A stretch of DNA of 64,000 nt from Novipirellula galeiformis (lineage in GTDB: Bacteria > Planctomycetota > Planctomycetia > Pirellulales > Pirellulaceae): positions 736,729-800,728 of the forward strand of contig NZ_SJPT01000004.1 of the NCBI RefSeq assembly GCF_007860095.1, given 5' to 3'. Position numbers and translations under genes: made by a program. Of the stretch, positions 7,694 to 17,197 are shown in pieces. The notes beneath the pieces were generated by a model, which ran no database searches, was not told where the DNA came from, and saw nothing but the letters and a program-made list of their open reading frames with translations. How positions within the stretch are numbered: position 1 is the first letter of the stretch; each line of letters starts with the position of its first letter.

Positions 7694-9697
7694 TTGGCGA
7701 CTGGCTTTGAACTCACGACGGCACTCGGCCCTGACAAGCTATTCTTCGGTCGAATGGTGGGGCGTGAGTCGCTCGGCGAACCCTACCGTTATGAATTTCA
7801 TTTGCTAGGTAATGCAACCGACGTCGACTTCGATGACTTGGTGGGGACCCACTTGTCGATGAAAATGGATTTTGGTGCCTCCGATCCCCGATACTTCAGT
7901 GGAGTGATCACGCGAATCTCTCATGCCGGATCGGTCCGCTCCCATGATCATTACGTGGCCATTGTTCGCCCTCAGTTTTGGTTGCTCAAACAGTCAGCAG
8001 ATTGCCGAATTTTTCAAGACGAAACCATCGCGGACGTGATCAAGACGGTTTTGAAAGAAAATGGGGTCACGCTTTGCGATGAACTCAAAGAAACGTACCA
8101 ACCGGTTGCGTATTGTGTTCAGTACCGAGAATCTAATTTCGCCTTCGTCAGCCGGTTGATGGAACAGGTCGGCATCTCGTACTTTTTCAAACACTCCGAT
8201 TCAGGTCATGAGATGGTGTTGGTCGATGGGACCGGTTCCCACTCTGCGATTGACGGGGAAGCGACAATTCCCTTCCATCGCATTGGAACAAGTGGACAGC
8301 ATCTGGCTCATATCTGGGATTTCCAACCTGGCCGGGCCGCGACCTCCGGTAGTTTTGTTACGACCGACTACGACTTCGAAAAGCCGAGAGCGGACCTGGA
8401 GACGAAAGCGCTGTACGAGGGAGCTTACGATTTAGAGCAGGGCGAGGTCTATGATTATCCGGGCAAGTACACCGAAGCGGCGGACGGCGAAGCATATACC
8501 AAGGTCCAATTGCAGGCGCGTCAGGTCGCCGACAGCGTCGGCACCGGCGAAGGCAATGTACTGGGGTTGGCTGCGGGTGGTTTATTTACGCTCGAGAAGT
8601 TTCCACGCAAAGCCGACAACATTGAATACCTGTTAACGGAAACGGACCTGCGGATCGAAGGGTTCGATTTCGAGGATCCTGGTGACCGTCGCTACACGAG
8701 TGACGAGGATTTTGAACGGGCGTTTCGCATTCGCTTCAAAGCGATCCCTGGCGATGTCACGTTTCGCAATCTACCGCGCACGCCCCGGCCGATGATGGGG
8801 GGCCCTCAAACTGCGGTGGTGGTCGGGAAGAGTGGCGAAGAGATTTGGACGGACAAATACGGACGAATCAAGGTTCAATTTCACTGGGACCGACTCGGGG
8901 AAAAGGACGAAAACACCACCTGTTGGATGCGCGTCGCACAAGCTTGGGCCGGGTCGGGATGGGGCAGCATCTTCATTCCACGAATTGGCCAGGAAGTGAT
9001 TGTTCAGTTTCTCGAAGGCGACGTGGATCAACCAATCGTGATCGGCAGCCTTTACAACGCTGACCAGATGCCGCCGTATTCGTTGCCGGACAACCAGACG
9101 CAAAGCGGAATCAAAACTCGCAGTACGAAAGCGGGGACCAACGAAACGTTTAACGAGCTGCGTTTTGAGGACAAGAAGGACGAGGAGCAGATCTACCTGC
9201 ATGCCGAAACCGATTTTCACCGCGTTGTCGAAAACAACGATACGTTGGAGGTCGGGCTTAGCAAAGGAGAGAAAAGCGGCGAGGGGAATCAGACGATCGA
9301 CATCTACAACGATCGCACCATCACGCTCGAAAAGGGCAATGATTCCTTGACGATCAAAGAAGGGGATCGAACCACCGAGATTAAAAAGGGCGACCTCACC
9401 CTCACCGTCTCCGAGGGCGAGCGTACGGAGACGATCGAAAACAACGACGCGTTGACAATCAAATCAGGGAATCACTCGATTGATGTCGACTCCGGCACGA
9501 GCAAGATCACCGCAGCGCGGTCGATCAAACTTGTCGTCGGTGGCAGTAGCATCGAAATTACGTCATCCGGGATCACCCTAAAGGCACCCAAAATCGAAAT
9601 CAAAGGTGACACGAAAGTGGATGTCAGCTCGGCGATGACCACGGTGAAAGCTTCGGGCATCATGACCGTTAAGGGCAGTGTCGTTAAAATTAATTAG
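7694..9697 (+). CDS. vgrG: T6SS spike protein VgrG (TssI)
   Basis: 667 residues. The frame opens only after a stop at 7661-7663 and the sole usable start is a TTG at 7694. Residues 1-370 match the gp27-like base (GEPYRYEFHLLG, YFSGVITRISHAG, YRESNFAFVSRLMEQVGISYFF). Residues ~375-460 are the gp5 OB-fold region with the hallmark block WTDKYGRIKVQFHWDR, WMRVAQAWAGSGWG, FIPRIGQEVIVQFLEGD and DQPIVIGSLYNA. The rest is a repetitive beta-prism needle (NQTIDIYNDRTITLEKGNDS, then short alternating repeats) ending at VKGSVVKIN with no C-terminal effector extension. VgrG trimers form the puncturing tip of the T6SS tube and carry PAAR proteins and effectors. The PAAR gene lies downstream in the same run of genes, so cargo is probably non-covalent. 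Confidence 0.95.
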   Translation: MATGFELTTALGPDKLFFGRMVGRESLGEPYRYEFHLLGNATDVDFDDLVGTHLSMKMDFGASDPRYFSGVITRISHAGSVRSHDHYVAIVRPQFWLLKQSADCRIFQDETIADVIKTVLKENGVTLCDELKETYQPVAYCVQYRESNFAFVSRLMEQVGISYFFKHSDSGHEMVLVDGTGSHSAIDGEATIPFHRIGTSGQHLAHIWDFQPGRAATSGSFVTTDYDFEKPRADLETKALYEGAYDLEQGEVYDYPGKYTEAADGEAYTKVQLQARQVADSVGTGEGNVLGLAAGGLFTLEKFPRKADNIEYLLTETDLRIEGFDFEDPGDRRYTSDEDFERAFRIRFKAIPGDVTFRNLPRTPRPMMGGPQTAVVVGKSGEEIWTDKYGRIKVQFHWDRLGEKDENTTCWMRVAQAWAGSGWGSIFIPRIGQEVIVQFLEGDVDQPIVIGSLYNADQMPPYSLPDNQTQSGIKTRSTKAGTNETFNELRFEDKKDEEQIYLHAETDFHRVVENNDTLEVGLSKGEKSGEGNQTIDIYNDRTITLEKGNDSLTIKEGDRTTEIKKGDLTLTVSEGERTETIENNDALTIKSGNHSIDVDSGTSKITAARSIKLVVGGSSIEITSSGITLKAPKIEIKGDTKVDVSSAMTTVKASGIMTVKGSVVKIN

Positions 9698-9710
9698 GCG
9701 GTCATGGTTT

Positions 9711-10649
9711 ATGATGAAAGTTACTCTCAGCGTTGTCGCTGGCCAGCACCGAGGTCAGCGGATGGTTGCCCAGCACGGATTGGTCACGCGGTTCGGGCAA
9801 ACCGAATGGGCTGATTTCAGCTTCCCCCTGGATAGCTCGATGGCGGAGTTCCACTTTGCCCTGGACTGTCGAGAGAAGCGATGCGTATTGCAAAGTCTGG
9901 GGGCAGCCCCGACGTGGGTGAACGCCGCGGAAGTTAGCCAGCAATTACTGATGCCGGGCGATGCGATCCGCGCCGGGGAGACCGAGTTCATTGTCTCGAT
10001 TGAAGGGATGGATGAAAGTTTATTGGCCGCTGCGGATGATGACGAATCGGGCGATCGTGGATCGACCGACCCGGTTGCCGCCATCGCGATCGGAATGACC
10101 GCGGTCGAAGTTTGTATGCGATTAGAATTGGAAGACGATGCGCCGCGATTGGCCAGAGATTGCTCCAGTTCCTTGGAGTTGATGCAGCTTCTGGCCGCTG
10201 CAGGCGACTACCGTCAAGCGCTGCGCGTTCGCGCATTCACGCTGGGTCGACGCCCTGGTATCGCATGGGGTTGCCACCTCGTTCAAGAAACGTTCCAGGA
10301 TCGCATCAGCGATATTCAGCAGGCGGGCTTGGCCGCTGCCGTTGCCTGGACGCATTCGCCGGTTCAAGAAAATTCGCTGCATGCCGAAGCGGCTGCACAA
10401 CGTGCCGATTATGAGGGGCCAGGGGGGATGTTGGCCGCGGCTGCATTTTGGAGCGGCGACAATATCGCCCCGGCGACGTCGCCTCAACCGGTGAAGCCCG
10501 ATGATGCTTTGGCGAGTCACGCAGTCGCCGCGGCACTCGCGATCGCGATTTATCATCATCGCACGCCGCCTATCGAGGAACAGTTCAAGCACTACACGAT
10601 GGTCGCCGCAGCCATCGAGTCGGGTGAGTTGAAACTTTACGACACTTGA
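9711..10649 (+). CDS. FHA-like domain protein with DUF6931-type C-terminus
   Basis: 312 residues from the ATG at 9711, 13 bases after the vgrG stop (the frame is open further, into vgrG). Residues ~3-98 have an FHA-like beta-sandwich pattern, with FGQTEWADFSFPLDSSMAEFHFAL where FHA domains carry the GR...SxxH phosphothreonine site; the key Arg is replaced by Gln, so phosphopeptide binding is doubtful. Residues ~125-310 resemble DUF6931, an Ala-rich helical domain: repeated A-rich helices, AAAAFWSGDNIAPA, and SHAVAAALAIAIYHH. As I recall it, DUF6931 often occurs in T6SS neighbourhoods. In Pseudomonas an FHA protein and a Ser/Thr kinase switch T6SS on after translation; a similar role here is inference. 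The stop lies just upstream of the next gene. Confidence 0.75.
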   Translation: MMKVTLSVVAGQHRGQRMVAQHGLVTRFGQTEWADFSFPLDSSMAEFHFALDCREKRCVLQSLGAAPTWVNAAEVSQQLLMPGDAIRAGETEFIVSIEGMDESLLAAADDDESGDRGSTDPVAAIAIGMTAVEVCMRLELEDDAPRLARDCSSSLELMQLLAAAGDYRQALRVRAFTLGRRPGIAWGCHLVQETFQDRISDIQQAGLAAAVAWTHSPVQENSLHAEAAAQRADYEGPGGMLAAAAFWSGDNIAPATSPQPVKPDDALASHAVAAALAIAIYHHRTPPIEEQFKHYTMVAAAIESGELKLYDT

Positions 10650-10663
10650 CCGAGGATCCCGTC

Positions 10664-13600
10664 ATGGTCACCAGCCAAGGTTGGCGAGACATTCCCCACA
10701 GCCGACGCAGCCCCGCCAAGCGATTGGCGCGATTGGCGGTCGCTGCTGCGCTGCTTGCATTGGTGGGGTGGTTCATCATGGCGTTGGTGTCGCCGTTTCA
10801 GCATCCCAATACCCATTTCGTCTACGCGATTGCGGGCGATGATCCGGTCGCAGGCGTCGCTCCGCCCCCCTACGCGCTGGAACAGTACGCTCATCTGACA
10901 CCGCTGAAAACCAGCTTGGCAAAATCGGGTGACAACCCGCCCATGGTTGAATTGATGCCTCTGTCCACGATCGGAATTGGCAATCTTGCCCAGACGCCAT
11001 TGGGCGAATCGATCGACGCCAACGACGCCGTCCTGATCTATGTGTCCGCTAACGAGGGCGAAAGTCAGCCGGTGCCAAGCACGAGCCCTAGCAACGAAGC
11101 GAGTCCGCCTCTATCAACCGCCACCCTGCGGATTGGCGGGTTGGCCGACGGATCGATCGAGATGCCAGTCACACAAGTCATCGATCAAGTTCGACGCTTA
11201 CCCGGTCGAACGAAGTTGTTGATCTTGGATACGTCAACCAATCTGCTGGCCGACCGTGGGACCGTACTGCCCGGGACGTTCACACGCCAAGTCGCGACCG
11301 CCGTGCAACAGACCGGGGACCCAACGTTATGGGTGTTAACCTCTCATTCGATGTTAGAGATGACCCATCGGTCGCCGGCACTCCATCGCACCGTGTTCGC
11401 CTACTTCGTCGCTCGTGGGTTGAAAGGCGATGCGGACTTAGACGGGGACCAGTTGATCGATACCGATGAGTTGTTGGTCTATGTTCGTGGCAGTGTTGCG
11501 GATTGGGTGCGACAAATCAGTGATGGGTTTACGACGCAGACACCGCAACTGCTGTGGGGCGGCGGCGGACCTGACACCGCTTGGCCGTCGGTTCCGTTGT
11601 TGTCCGTTGGCAGTGTGCCCGAAGAGGCACGTGAGGGTGACGTCCAAGACAGTTTGGCCGAAGCAAGGCAGCCTCGCGAGCGTGGAAAGTGGGAGAACGT
11701 ATTTCGCGAGCGCGCAGCCAATCGGATGCGACCGTTAATCAACCCTGTTCGCGATAAATTGACCGAAGCTCGGGTGCCCGAAATCACTTCCGAACTGCGT
11801 GGGCTCGAAGCTAATTCGGGTAGCAAAGCTGCGAAGCCGTCATCGGAAAAAAAAGACGGCAAGGAAGGCGAACCCGCTAAGGCACCCGCACCGTCGGATG
11901 CTGTCCCAGAGAATCAGACGGGAAGTCCGCAGCCGAACGATGCCGATGACCCATCCGATTCGGATGCCAGCGGTATTGAACCCACCGATCCGCTTCAAGA
12001 TGTTTCGCTGCTGGATCAATTGGCCCAAGCTTGGAGCATCCACGACCAATTGACCATTGCACAGGGGCAATCGCCTCGGCCACTCGATTACGCGCCCGAT
12101 CTCTGGTGGGATTACCGTCAACAACTCTTGGCGGTCGATGAATCGATCCGTTGCGGTTTGCGATTCGAAACGCGTCCGCTGTCACGGTTGCTGACCGAAG
12201 AATTGCTGCCGATGGCGACGTTGCTGGATTCCGCCACGGTCGCGAAGCAAAATTCGGATCGCCTTGTCGATCGATTTTTGCGAAGACGCCCCACGATTGC
12301 GTTGGCAAGTGACCTCGGTTCGCTGGCATTGCTAGAGGCAACCGATTCGTCACATCAACGTTGGAATGAATCCGAGCGGAAAGCCATTGATCAATACGCT
12401 CAGCTGATTGACCAAGAGTTACCCGATGGTTTCCTGAAATGGATCGAGGAATCTTGGCAAGATGATTTCCAGCGGATTACCGAATTGCGATTGGCAAAGC
12501 AGTTTGCATCTTTAGCAGCAACCGACTGGGCGCTCGTCCAAAAACTACTTCGCACTGCGATCGTAGGCGAGCGAGCGGCTGTGTCGGTTGCTTCGCTAGC
12601 CCCGCTTCAAGACGATTTGAAGGTAGCGGATTCGCGACGCCGCGATGCGGAGCGGTGGATGCTCGACCAATTGAAGTCGGATTGGCGATCGGCCGCAGGA
12701 AATCGACTCGCAGCCGCCGAAGCAAGCTACATGCGGTTGTTGGAAATCGCCGATGCTCGGCTTCGTCTCGATCGACTGACCAACGAATTGTTGGCCGATC
12801 TACCGTTCCTGATCGCACTCCAACGCCATGCCCATGCCGATTTGACTCATCCCTTGCCGAGGAGCGAAGATCTCCATCAAGTACTCGGTCGCTTGGCGTC
12901 GTTAAGCATTCGAATCTCCGAAGACACGTACCCTGCTGACCTTCAAAACGTTGCTCGACAACTGCAAGCATTGCTCGAAGACTTACGTCGTGGATTCAAC
13001 GATTCGGCAACACAACGGTTGGTCCAGGGACCGATACGTTCGTCGGATGCTTGGTACATGAGTCTCGTGCTGCAAACTCCGCTGTTGTCAGCGCAAAGCC
13101 GCATGAAATGGATCGCGGTTGTCGGCGAAATCGAAGCCGTCAGTCTGCAGGATTATTCGCCTCCGACCGCCGTGGCGTTAAACGCACAACGCGCTTACTC
13201 AGGCCATTGGCAAAATGACCCAGCACGACCCACACGCCTGGCGAATCTGCAACGTCAAGCGAATCATTGGGTCCGTTGGCAGTCAATGTTGCTGGAGATT
13301 GCCGATCCGATTGGCCCGTCTGATGATGGTGATTCCGCGGAGGTTGCCGACCCAGATAAATCGTTGCTCACTCGTTCACCGTTGATCGCACCCTCCGTGC
13401 GGCAAACACTTTCCGATTGGGTCGCCACACCTCGCAGCATTGATGAATTCAGCGCCGCGTACGATCAATTGCGAACGTCCTTGACGAACGACCATGAACA
13501 GTGGCCGGTTCGGTTAGTCCAATGGCTAGAGCAGTCAAGCGATTTGAGTGACGCTCCGCAGCGTGACGAACGACGGTCCCGATTGCATCAAACGCAACTA

Positions 13601-16201
13601 GCGATTCGAACGGTTGTCCCCGCTCTAAGCGATTTGTTTGATCCTGGTGCTGTTGCGATGCGAATCGATTCGGCGGAGCGGTATGATCAATTTGTTTGGC
13701 AGGCGGATCGCGATCGCGAGGCGATTGCCGAATCATTACCGACAAATCTTGAATTGCATCTGGCGTCTGCACAACGCTATCGGTCGCTCGCGGCAGCCGA
13801 GACCATGCAGCCATCGCTAAGTCTCGTTCCTACTCCAGCGATTGCAATGGAAGCGACCGAAAGCATCGTCTTCTCGCCCCAAGAGTCCGAGATTTCCACC
13901 GACGTCACCATCGTCAACCGAAGTCGGGAAGCTACCGAGGTTTGGTTGGTGGTGCAGTTCGATCCGCGTTACATCAATCTGCATTCCGAACGGACGCCCA
14001 ATGTTTATGAAGAGACGGCGCTGCGAGACGAATTGAATTGGTTGGTTCGCGATGCAGACGACGAGTTGCAATTGCTGGTCAGCACTTCGGCGAACGGTGG
14101 ACAACAAGCTGAGCAAGCTGGGAAGCTCAATCGTCTTCGTCAAGCGGCCCGGTATCCTTTCCGTCCTGATGTCGCCGATCTGCCGCCAACGTTAAAGTTG
14201 CAACCCGGAGAATCGCAACCCGTGACGTTGACGCTGTTGCGTCAAGATCAGGTTGGCAATCGGTCCAAGGTGGTCGTTCGCGCGTTGACGGCGACTGACC
14301 ATTCGCGATCGGACGTTTCCATTCGGCTCCCCGATCGCACTGCGGTGGCCATCGCGATTCAAGGTGATCCGCAGACGTGGACAACCGAGGGCACGCAACC
14401 GACGCTGCATCCCTATCCGAATCGCGCGACGTCGTACCGCATTTCGCTCCACAACACACGCGGCAGCGATTTTGACGCGATGGTATCGGTGGTCGCTCCC
14501 GTCGATTCGATGCCGTTGAACGTACCTGAAACGATGTTACCCGCATCCGCAGCCGACCATTGGCTCAACGATTTGTCGACGGTGACGTTGGTTTCACCCC
14601 GACCGATCACCTTACCGGCCGACGCTCGTCCGGTGGAACTGCTTCCCTCACCACCGCTTCCACCGAAGGGGAGCGATTCGGAAGCCGCAGTCGCCCCAGA
14701 CGCGGTTCCATCGGACTCCGCTGAACCCACCGATGCGGAACCCACCGACGCCGAAGCACCTGCAATCTCAATCACGCATGGTTTGCTCGTGGTGATTCGT
14801 GATGCGGCGACCGGCACCACCGCGATCCTTCCGATCCAATGTTCGCCTCAACGTCCGCGCCGCTACGTTCAGCCTCGGGTCCGCTATGACGCGGCCGTCG
14901 GCAAGCTCGTCATTGATGTCGAGGCGGTCAAAGGTTTTGTGGTCCCGGCGGAAGGAATTCCTATCCAAGCTCGGCTGTCCGATGATGCCGAGCCGGGGGT
15001 GAATTTAACACTCGCAGGACGCTTGCACGCGAACGAAACTAATCTGCGTCTGAGCGCCGACATCCCGACGAATGATGACACGCAGTTGCTTGTCGAATTG
15101 GATGTCGATCAGTTTCCCCGAGCCTTTTTGTACCGCTTGCGTCCCACCAACTCGCAACCGTCGGTATCCGAATGGACCGATCGCAGCCGTGTGGTGATCA
15201 CGTCTCCGATACCGGGCAAGGCTTTTGCGTCGCCCGCAGAGCCGATCGAGGTCGAGGCCCGAGTCGATGCACCGGTGGGTTCGTTCTTGAATCCTCGCGA
15301 CCAGTTTGCGATCGGGATTGATGCCGATCGCGATCGTGAATTCCGCGATGAGTCTCCCCTTGTATTGCGATCGGATCGGCAGGTGCGAATTGGTTGGCAG
15401 CCCCCCAAAGCTCCCTTGCCGCCTGGCACAGGAACGTTTGACATCGTCAGTGAGGTGAGCGATTTCAAGTTGCCGATCCCCGCGGGGACGCTGGCCGACG
15501 CCCGCGTAAATTTGCTGGGGCATCTGCGTACCGGACAAACCGAAGTCTGGAGTGACCCGGTCGAGATCGTTTTGGACGGTCAGCCGCCTCGACTTGGTGC
15601 GGTCAGGGTCTTGCCCAGTCGATCGGTCGTCGAAGAAAAACCGCTCGAAGTCTCCGTCGCCGTTGATGACGAAGGTTTATCGGGGGTTGCTGAGGTCAAG
15701 ATTGGTTTTGCGGTGACCGGGACAACCTCTTTTTCAGAGGTTCCACCAGCGGTAAAGGCGACGCTAACACCGAGTGGTGCGTGGGCGACCACGTTGCCGA
15801 CGTCAGGGCTAATAGCGGGGACGCACACCATGTTGCTGCAGGCAACCGATGTGGTTGGCAACGTCGGTCCTCCCACGTCAATTTCGTTGCGAATTCGTTC
15901 CGCAGCCGAAATGGAAGCGGAGGCGCAACAACCGAAACTTGTCAGCGGTCGGGTCGCACATGGAAAAACTCCCGGTGCGGGTGCGAAAGTGGATTTGTTC
16001 ACGGTCGAAGAGACACCACGTTTGATCGCCACACGCGTCGCCAACGCTGCTGGCGAATTTCGCTTTGCCAAGGTTGCGCCCGGCAGCTACATGCTAAAGA
16101 GCAATGCGTTCGTCAGGAATCATTATTGCTCGGGTGAACAAGAAGTGGTGGTGCCTGAGGGCAATAAGACAATACAGCCGATTCAGATCATGATTGAATA
16201 A
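10664..16201 (+). CDS. Giant membrane-anchored pseudo-caspase with Ig-like and carboxypeptidase-regulatory-like domains
   Basis: 1,845 residues. The ATG at 10664 has GAGGA six bases upstream; an in-frame TTG at 10646 overlaps the previous stop. One N-terminal membrane segment (~22-43, LAVAAALLALVGWFIMALV) places the rest outside the cytoplasm. Residues ~45-285 follow the caspase-like (C14) fold order, but the HG position reads VLIYVSANEG and the LxLDxC position reads LLILDTSTN, so both catalytic residues are gone. An EF-hand-like loop DLDGDQLIDTDE follows. Residues ~360-440 are acidic and disordered, ~440-1045 helical, ~1050-1400 and 1480-1740 beta-rich with CARDB/Ig-like patterns, and ~1745-1845 resembles a carboxypeptidase regulatory-like domain (VSGRVAHGKTPGAGAKVDLF, GEFRFAKVAPGSYML). 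It lies between the FHA-like and PAAR genes and is read in the same direction. The 19027 protein has the same opening architecture. Confidence 0.75.
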   Translation: MVTSQGWRDIPHSRRSPAKRLARLAVAAALLALVGWFIMALVSPFQHPNTHFVYAIAGDDPVAGVAPPPYALEQYAHLTPLKTSLAKSGDNPPMVELMPLSTIGIGNLAQTPLGESIDANDAVLIYVSANEGESQPVPSTSPSNEASPPLSTATLRIGGLADGSIEMPVTQVIDQVRRLPGRTKLLILDTSTNLLADRGTVLPGTFTRQVATAVQQTGDPTLWVLTSHSMLEMTHRSPALHRTVFAYFVARGLKGDADLDGDQLIDTDELLVYVRGSVADWVRQISDGFTTQTPQLLWGGGGPDTAWPSVPLLSVGSVPEEAREGDVQDSLAEARQPRERGKWENVFRERAANRMRPLINPVRDKLTEARVPEITSELRGLEANSGSKAAKPSSEKKDGKEGEPAKAPAPSDAVPENQTGSPQPNDADDPSDSDASGIEPTDPLQDVSLLDQLAQAWSIHDQLTIAQGQSPRPLDYAPDLWWDYRQQLLAVDESIRCGLRFETRPLSRLLTEELLPMATLLDSATVAKQNSDRLVDRFLRRRPTIALASDLGSLALLEATDSSHQRWNESERKAIDQYAQLIDQELPDGFLKWIEESWQDDFQRITELRLAKQFASLAATDWALVQKLLRTAIVGERAAVSVASLAPLQDDLKVADSRRRDAERWMLDQLKSDWRSAAGNRLAAAEASYMRLLEIADARLRLDRLTNELLADLPFLIALQRHAHADLTHPLPRSEDLHQVLGRLASLSIRISEDTYPADLQNVARQLQALLEDLRRGFNDSATQRLVQGPIRSSDAWYMSLVLQTPLLSAQSRMKWIAVVGEIEAVSLQDYSPPTAVALNAQRAYSGHWQNDPARPTRLANLQRQANHWVRWQSMLLEIADPIGPSDDGDSAEVADPDKSLLTRSPLIAPSVRQTLSDWVATPRSIDEFSAAYDQLRTSLTNDHEQWPVRLVQWLEQSSDLSDAPQRDERRSRLHQTQLAIRTVVPALSDLFDPGAVAMRIDSAERYDQFVWQADRDREAIAESLPTNLELHLASAQRYRSLAAAETMQPSLSLVPTPAIAMEATESIVFSPQESEISTDVTIVNRSREATEVWLVVQFDPRYINLHSERTPNVYEETALRDELNWLVRDADDELQLLVSTSANGGQQAEQAGKLNRLRQAARYPFRPDVADLPPTLKLQPGESQPVTLTLLRQDQVGNRSKVVVRALTATDHSRSDVSIRLPDRTAVAIAIQGDPQTWTTEGTQPTLHPYPNRATSYRISLHNTRGSDFDAMVSVVAPVDSMPLNVPETMLPASAADHWLNDLSTVTLVSPRPITLPADARPVELLPSPPLPPKGSDSEAAVAPDAVPSDSAEPTDAEPTDAEAPAISITHGLLVVIRDAATGTTAILPIQCSPQRPRRYVQPRVRYDAAVGKLVIDVEAVKGFVVPAEGIPIQARLSDDAEPGVNLTLAGRLHANETNLRLSADIPTNDDTQLLVELDVDQFPRAFLYRLRPTNSQPSVSEWTDRSRVVITSPIPGKAFASPAEPIEVEARVDAPVGSFLNPRDQFAIGIDADRDREFRDESPLVLRSDRQVRIGWQPPKAPLPPGTGTFDIVSEVSDFKLPIPAGTLADARVNLLGHLRTGQTEVWSDPVEIVLDGQPPRLGAVRVLPSRSVVEEKPLEVSVAVDDEGLSGVAEVKIGFAVTGTTSFSEVPPAVKATLTPSGAWATTLPTSGLIAGTHTMLLQATDVVGNVGPPTSISLRIRSAAEMEAEAQQPKLVSGRVAHGKTPGAGAKVDLFTVEETPRLIATRVANAAGEFRFAKVAPGSYMLKSNAFVRNHYCSGEQEVVVPEGNKTIQPIQIMIE

Positions 16202-16250
16202 ACGTGATTCAATCGATTAGAAAACCAACGTTGACCAAGGATACATCCTC

Positions 16251-16541
16251 ATGGGTTTACCCGCAGCACGCGCGACCGATATGCAAGTTTGCCCAGCGGT
16301 TACAGCGATCGTGCCCCACGTGGGCGGACCGATCGCGATGGGCTGTCCCACCGTGCTGATCGGTAATTTACCAGCGGCACGAATGGGAGATCCGACCGTT
16401 TGCGTCGGTCCTCCTGGCACCGTCACCGGTGGATCCCCAATGGTACTGATCGGTGGCAAGCCTGCGGCGCGACTAACGGACGCCGCCGGTCATGGTGGGG
16501 TGATTTCGGCACCAGGCTGCCCGACCGTCCTGATTGGATGA
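16251..16541 (+). CDS. PAAR-repeat tip protein
   Basis: 96 residues. PAAR-type repeats are plain: LPAARATDMQVCP, HVGGPIAMGCPTVLIGNLPA, ARMGDPTVCVGPPG, GSPMVLIGGKPAARLTDAAG and PGCPTVLIG. The His and Cys residues (Cys14, Cys32, Cys49, Cys91 and His85 by rough count) are those that hold the zinc-stabilised cone. PAAR proteins sharpen the VgrG spike and recruit effectors. At 96 residues it is a bare PAAR domain without an effector extension. It lies 50 bases after the giant pseudo-caspase gene and 8.6 kb from vgrG, in the same orientation; its presence in this run of genes supports a working secretion system. The start ATG follows CATCCTC with only a weak ribosome-binding site. Confidence 0.92.
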   Translation: MGLPAARATDMQVCPAVTAIVPHVGGPIAMGCPTVLIGNLPAARMGDPTVCVGPPGTVTGGSPMVLIGGKPAARLTDAAGHGGVISAPGCPTVLIG

Positions 16542-16661
16542 CCCGCACCTACCCGCTCCGCCATCCCGTGCCCGAACCACCGCCAGAAGTTTGGCGTGAG
16601 TGGGATGTGCGTAAAGCTCTTTATGATTTAGTTAGTCGGCGAGCGCTAGACGCGGATATTT

Positions 16662-16723
16662 CATAACCCGAAGCGTAAGCGAGGGACCCTTCGTAAAATC
16701 CCTCGCTCACGCGTCGGATTATG
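16662..16723. repeat. Palindromic intergenic repeat, CATAACCCG family (copy 1)
   Basis: 25-base arms (16662-16686 and 16699-16723) pair with three mismatches around a 12-base loop. The arm CATAACCCGAAGCGTAAGCG recurs at 55664 and 58243, and the opposite arm recurs alone at 61506, so this is a dispersed family in this genome. Confidence 0.85.
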
Positions 16724-17197
16724 ATTTTGTTTGCGCACATGATTCAAAATGCGTAACACGTTGTTGAATAATCGGTTAGGACAATCTTGCTCGGTCTACG
16801 ACACCCTGTGGGGTCGGTTGGGACATCCACGCTGGCCTTCCGGTGGTGTTCGCTGCGCTCAAACCACCGGCTACTGTTGGTCATCCCGTCGGGATGAAAA
16901 TTGCGCAAACCACAAACCCCACAAACCCAAATTTTCCACAGCCCAGACTGGCGATCACCGGCTCATCGCTATGCGCAGCATTGCGAGTAAATCAACCAGC
17001 CGTTAGGGAGCGACTTGGAGTGTCCGTTTTGATTGCGACGGAGGCGGCATTAGCCCAGGTGTTATAGGCGAATTTTACTTAATCCCTGCGATATGCTCAG
17101 GCCGCAGGACCCGAATTGCCGATGCCACTTTAGGCTTATAGTCACATAGGGCGCATTCGGATGGGTGCAGTCGTTTGAACTCGTTTAGGGCAGCTAC
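16724..17197. other. Intergenic region upstream of the PpiC-like lipoprotein gene
   Basis: 474 bases without a credible gene. It contains a hairpin at about 16838-16872 (CCGGTGGT and ACCACCGG arms), of the same general type as the GGTGG/CCACC hairpins at 51.85 and 52.5 kb. The rest probably holds the promoter for the lipoprotein-vWA gene pair; no convincing promoter boxes are seen. Confidence 0.4.

Noticed and set aside
16749-17067. Two overlapping plus-strand frames in the gap before the lipoprotein gene
   Set aside because: They cover a hairpin-bearing intergenic repeat, have no ribosome-binding site and no recognisable domain.
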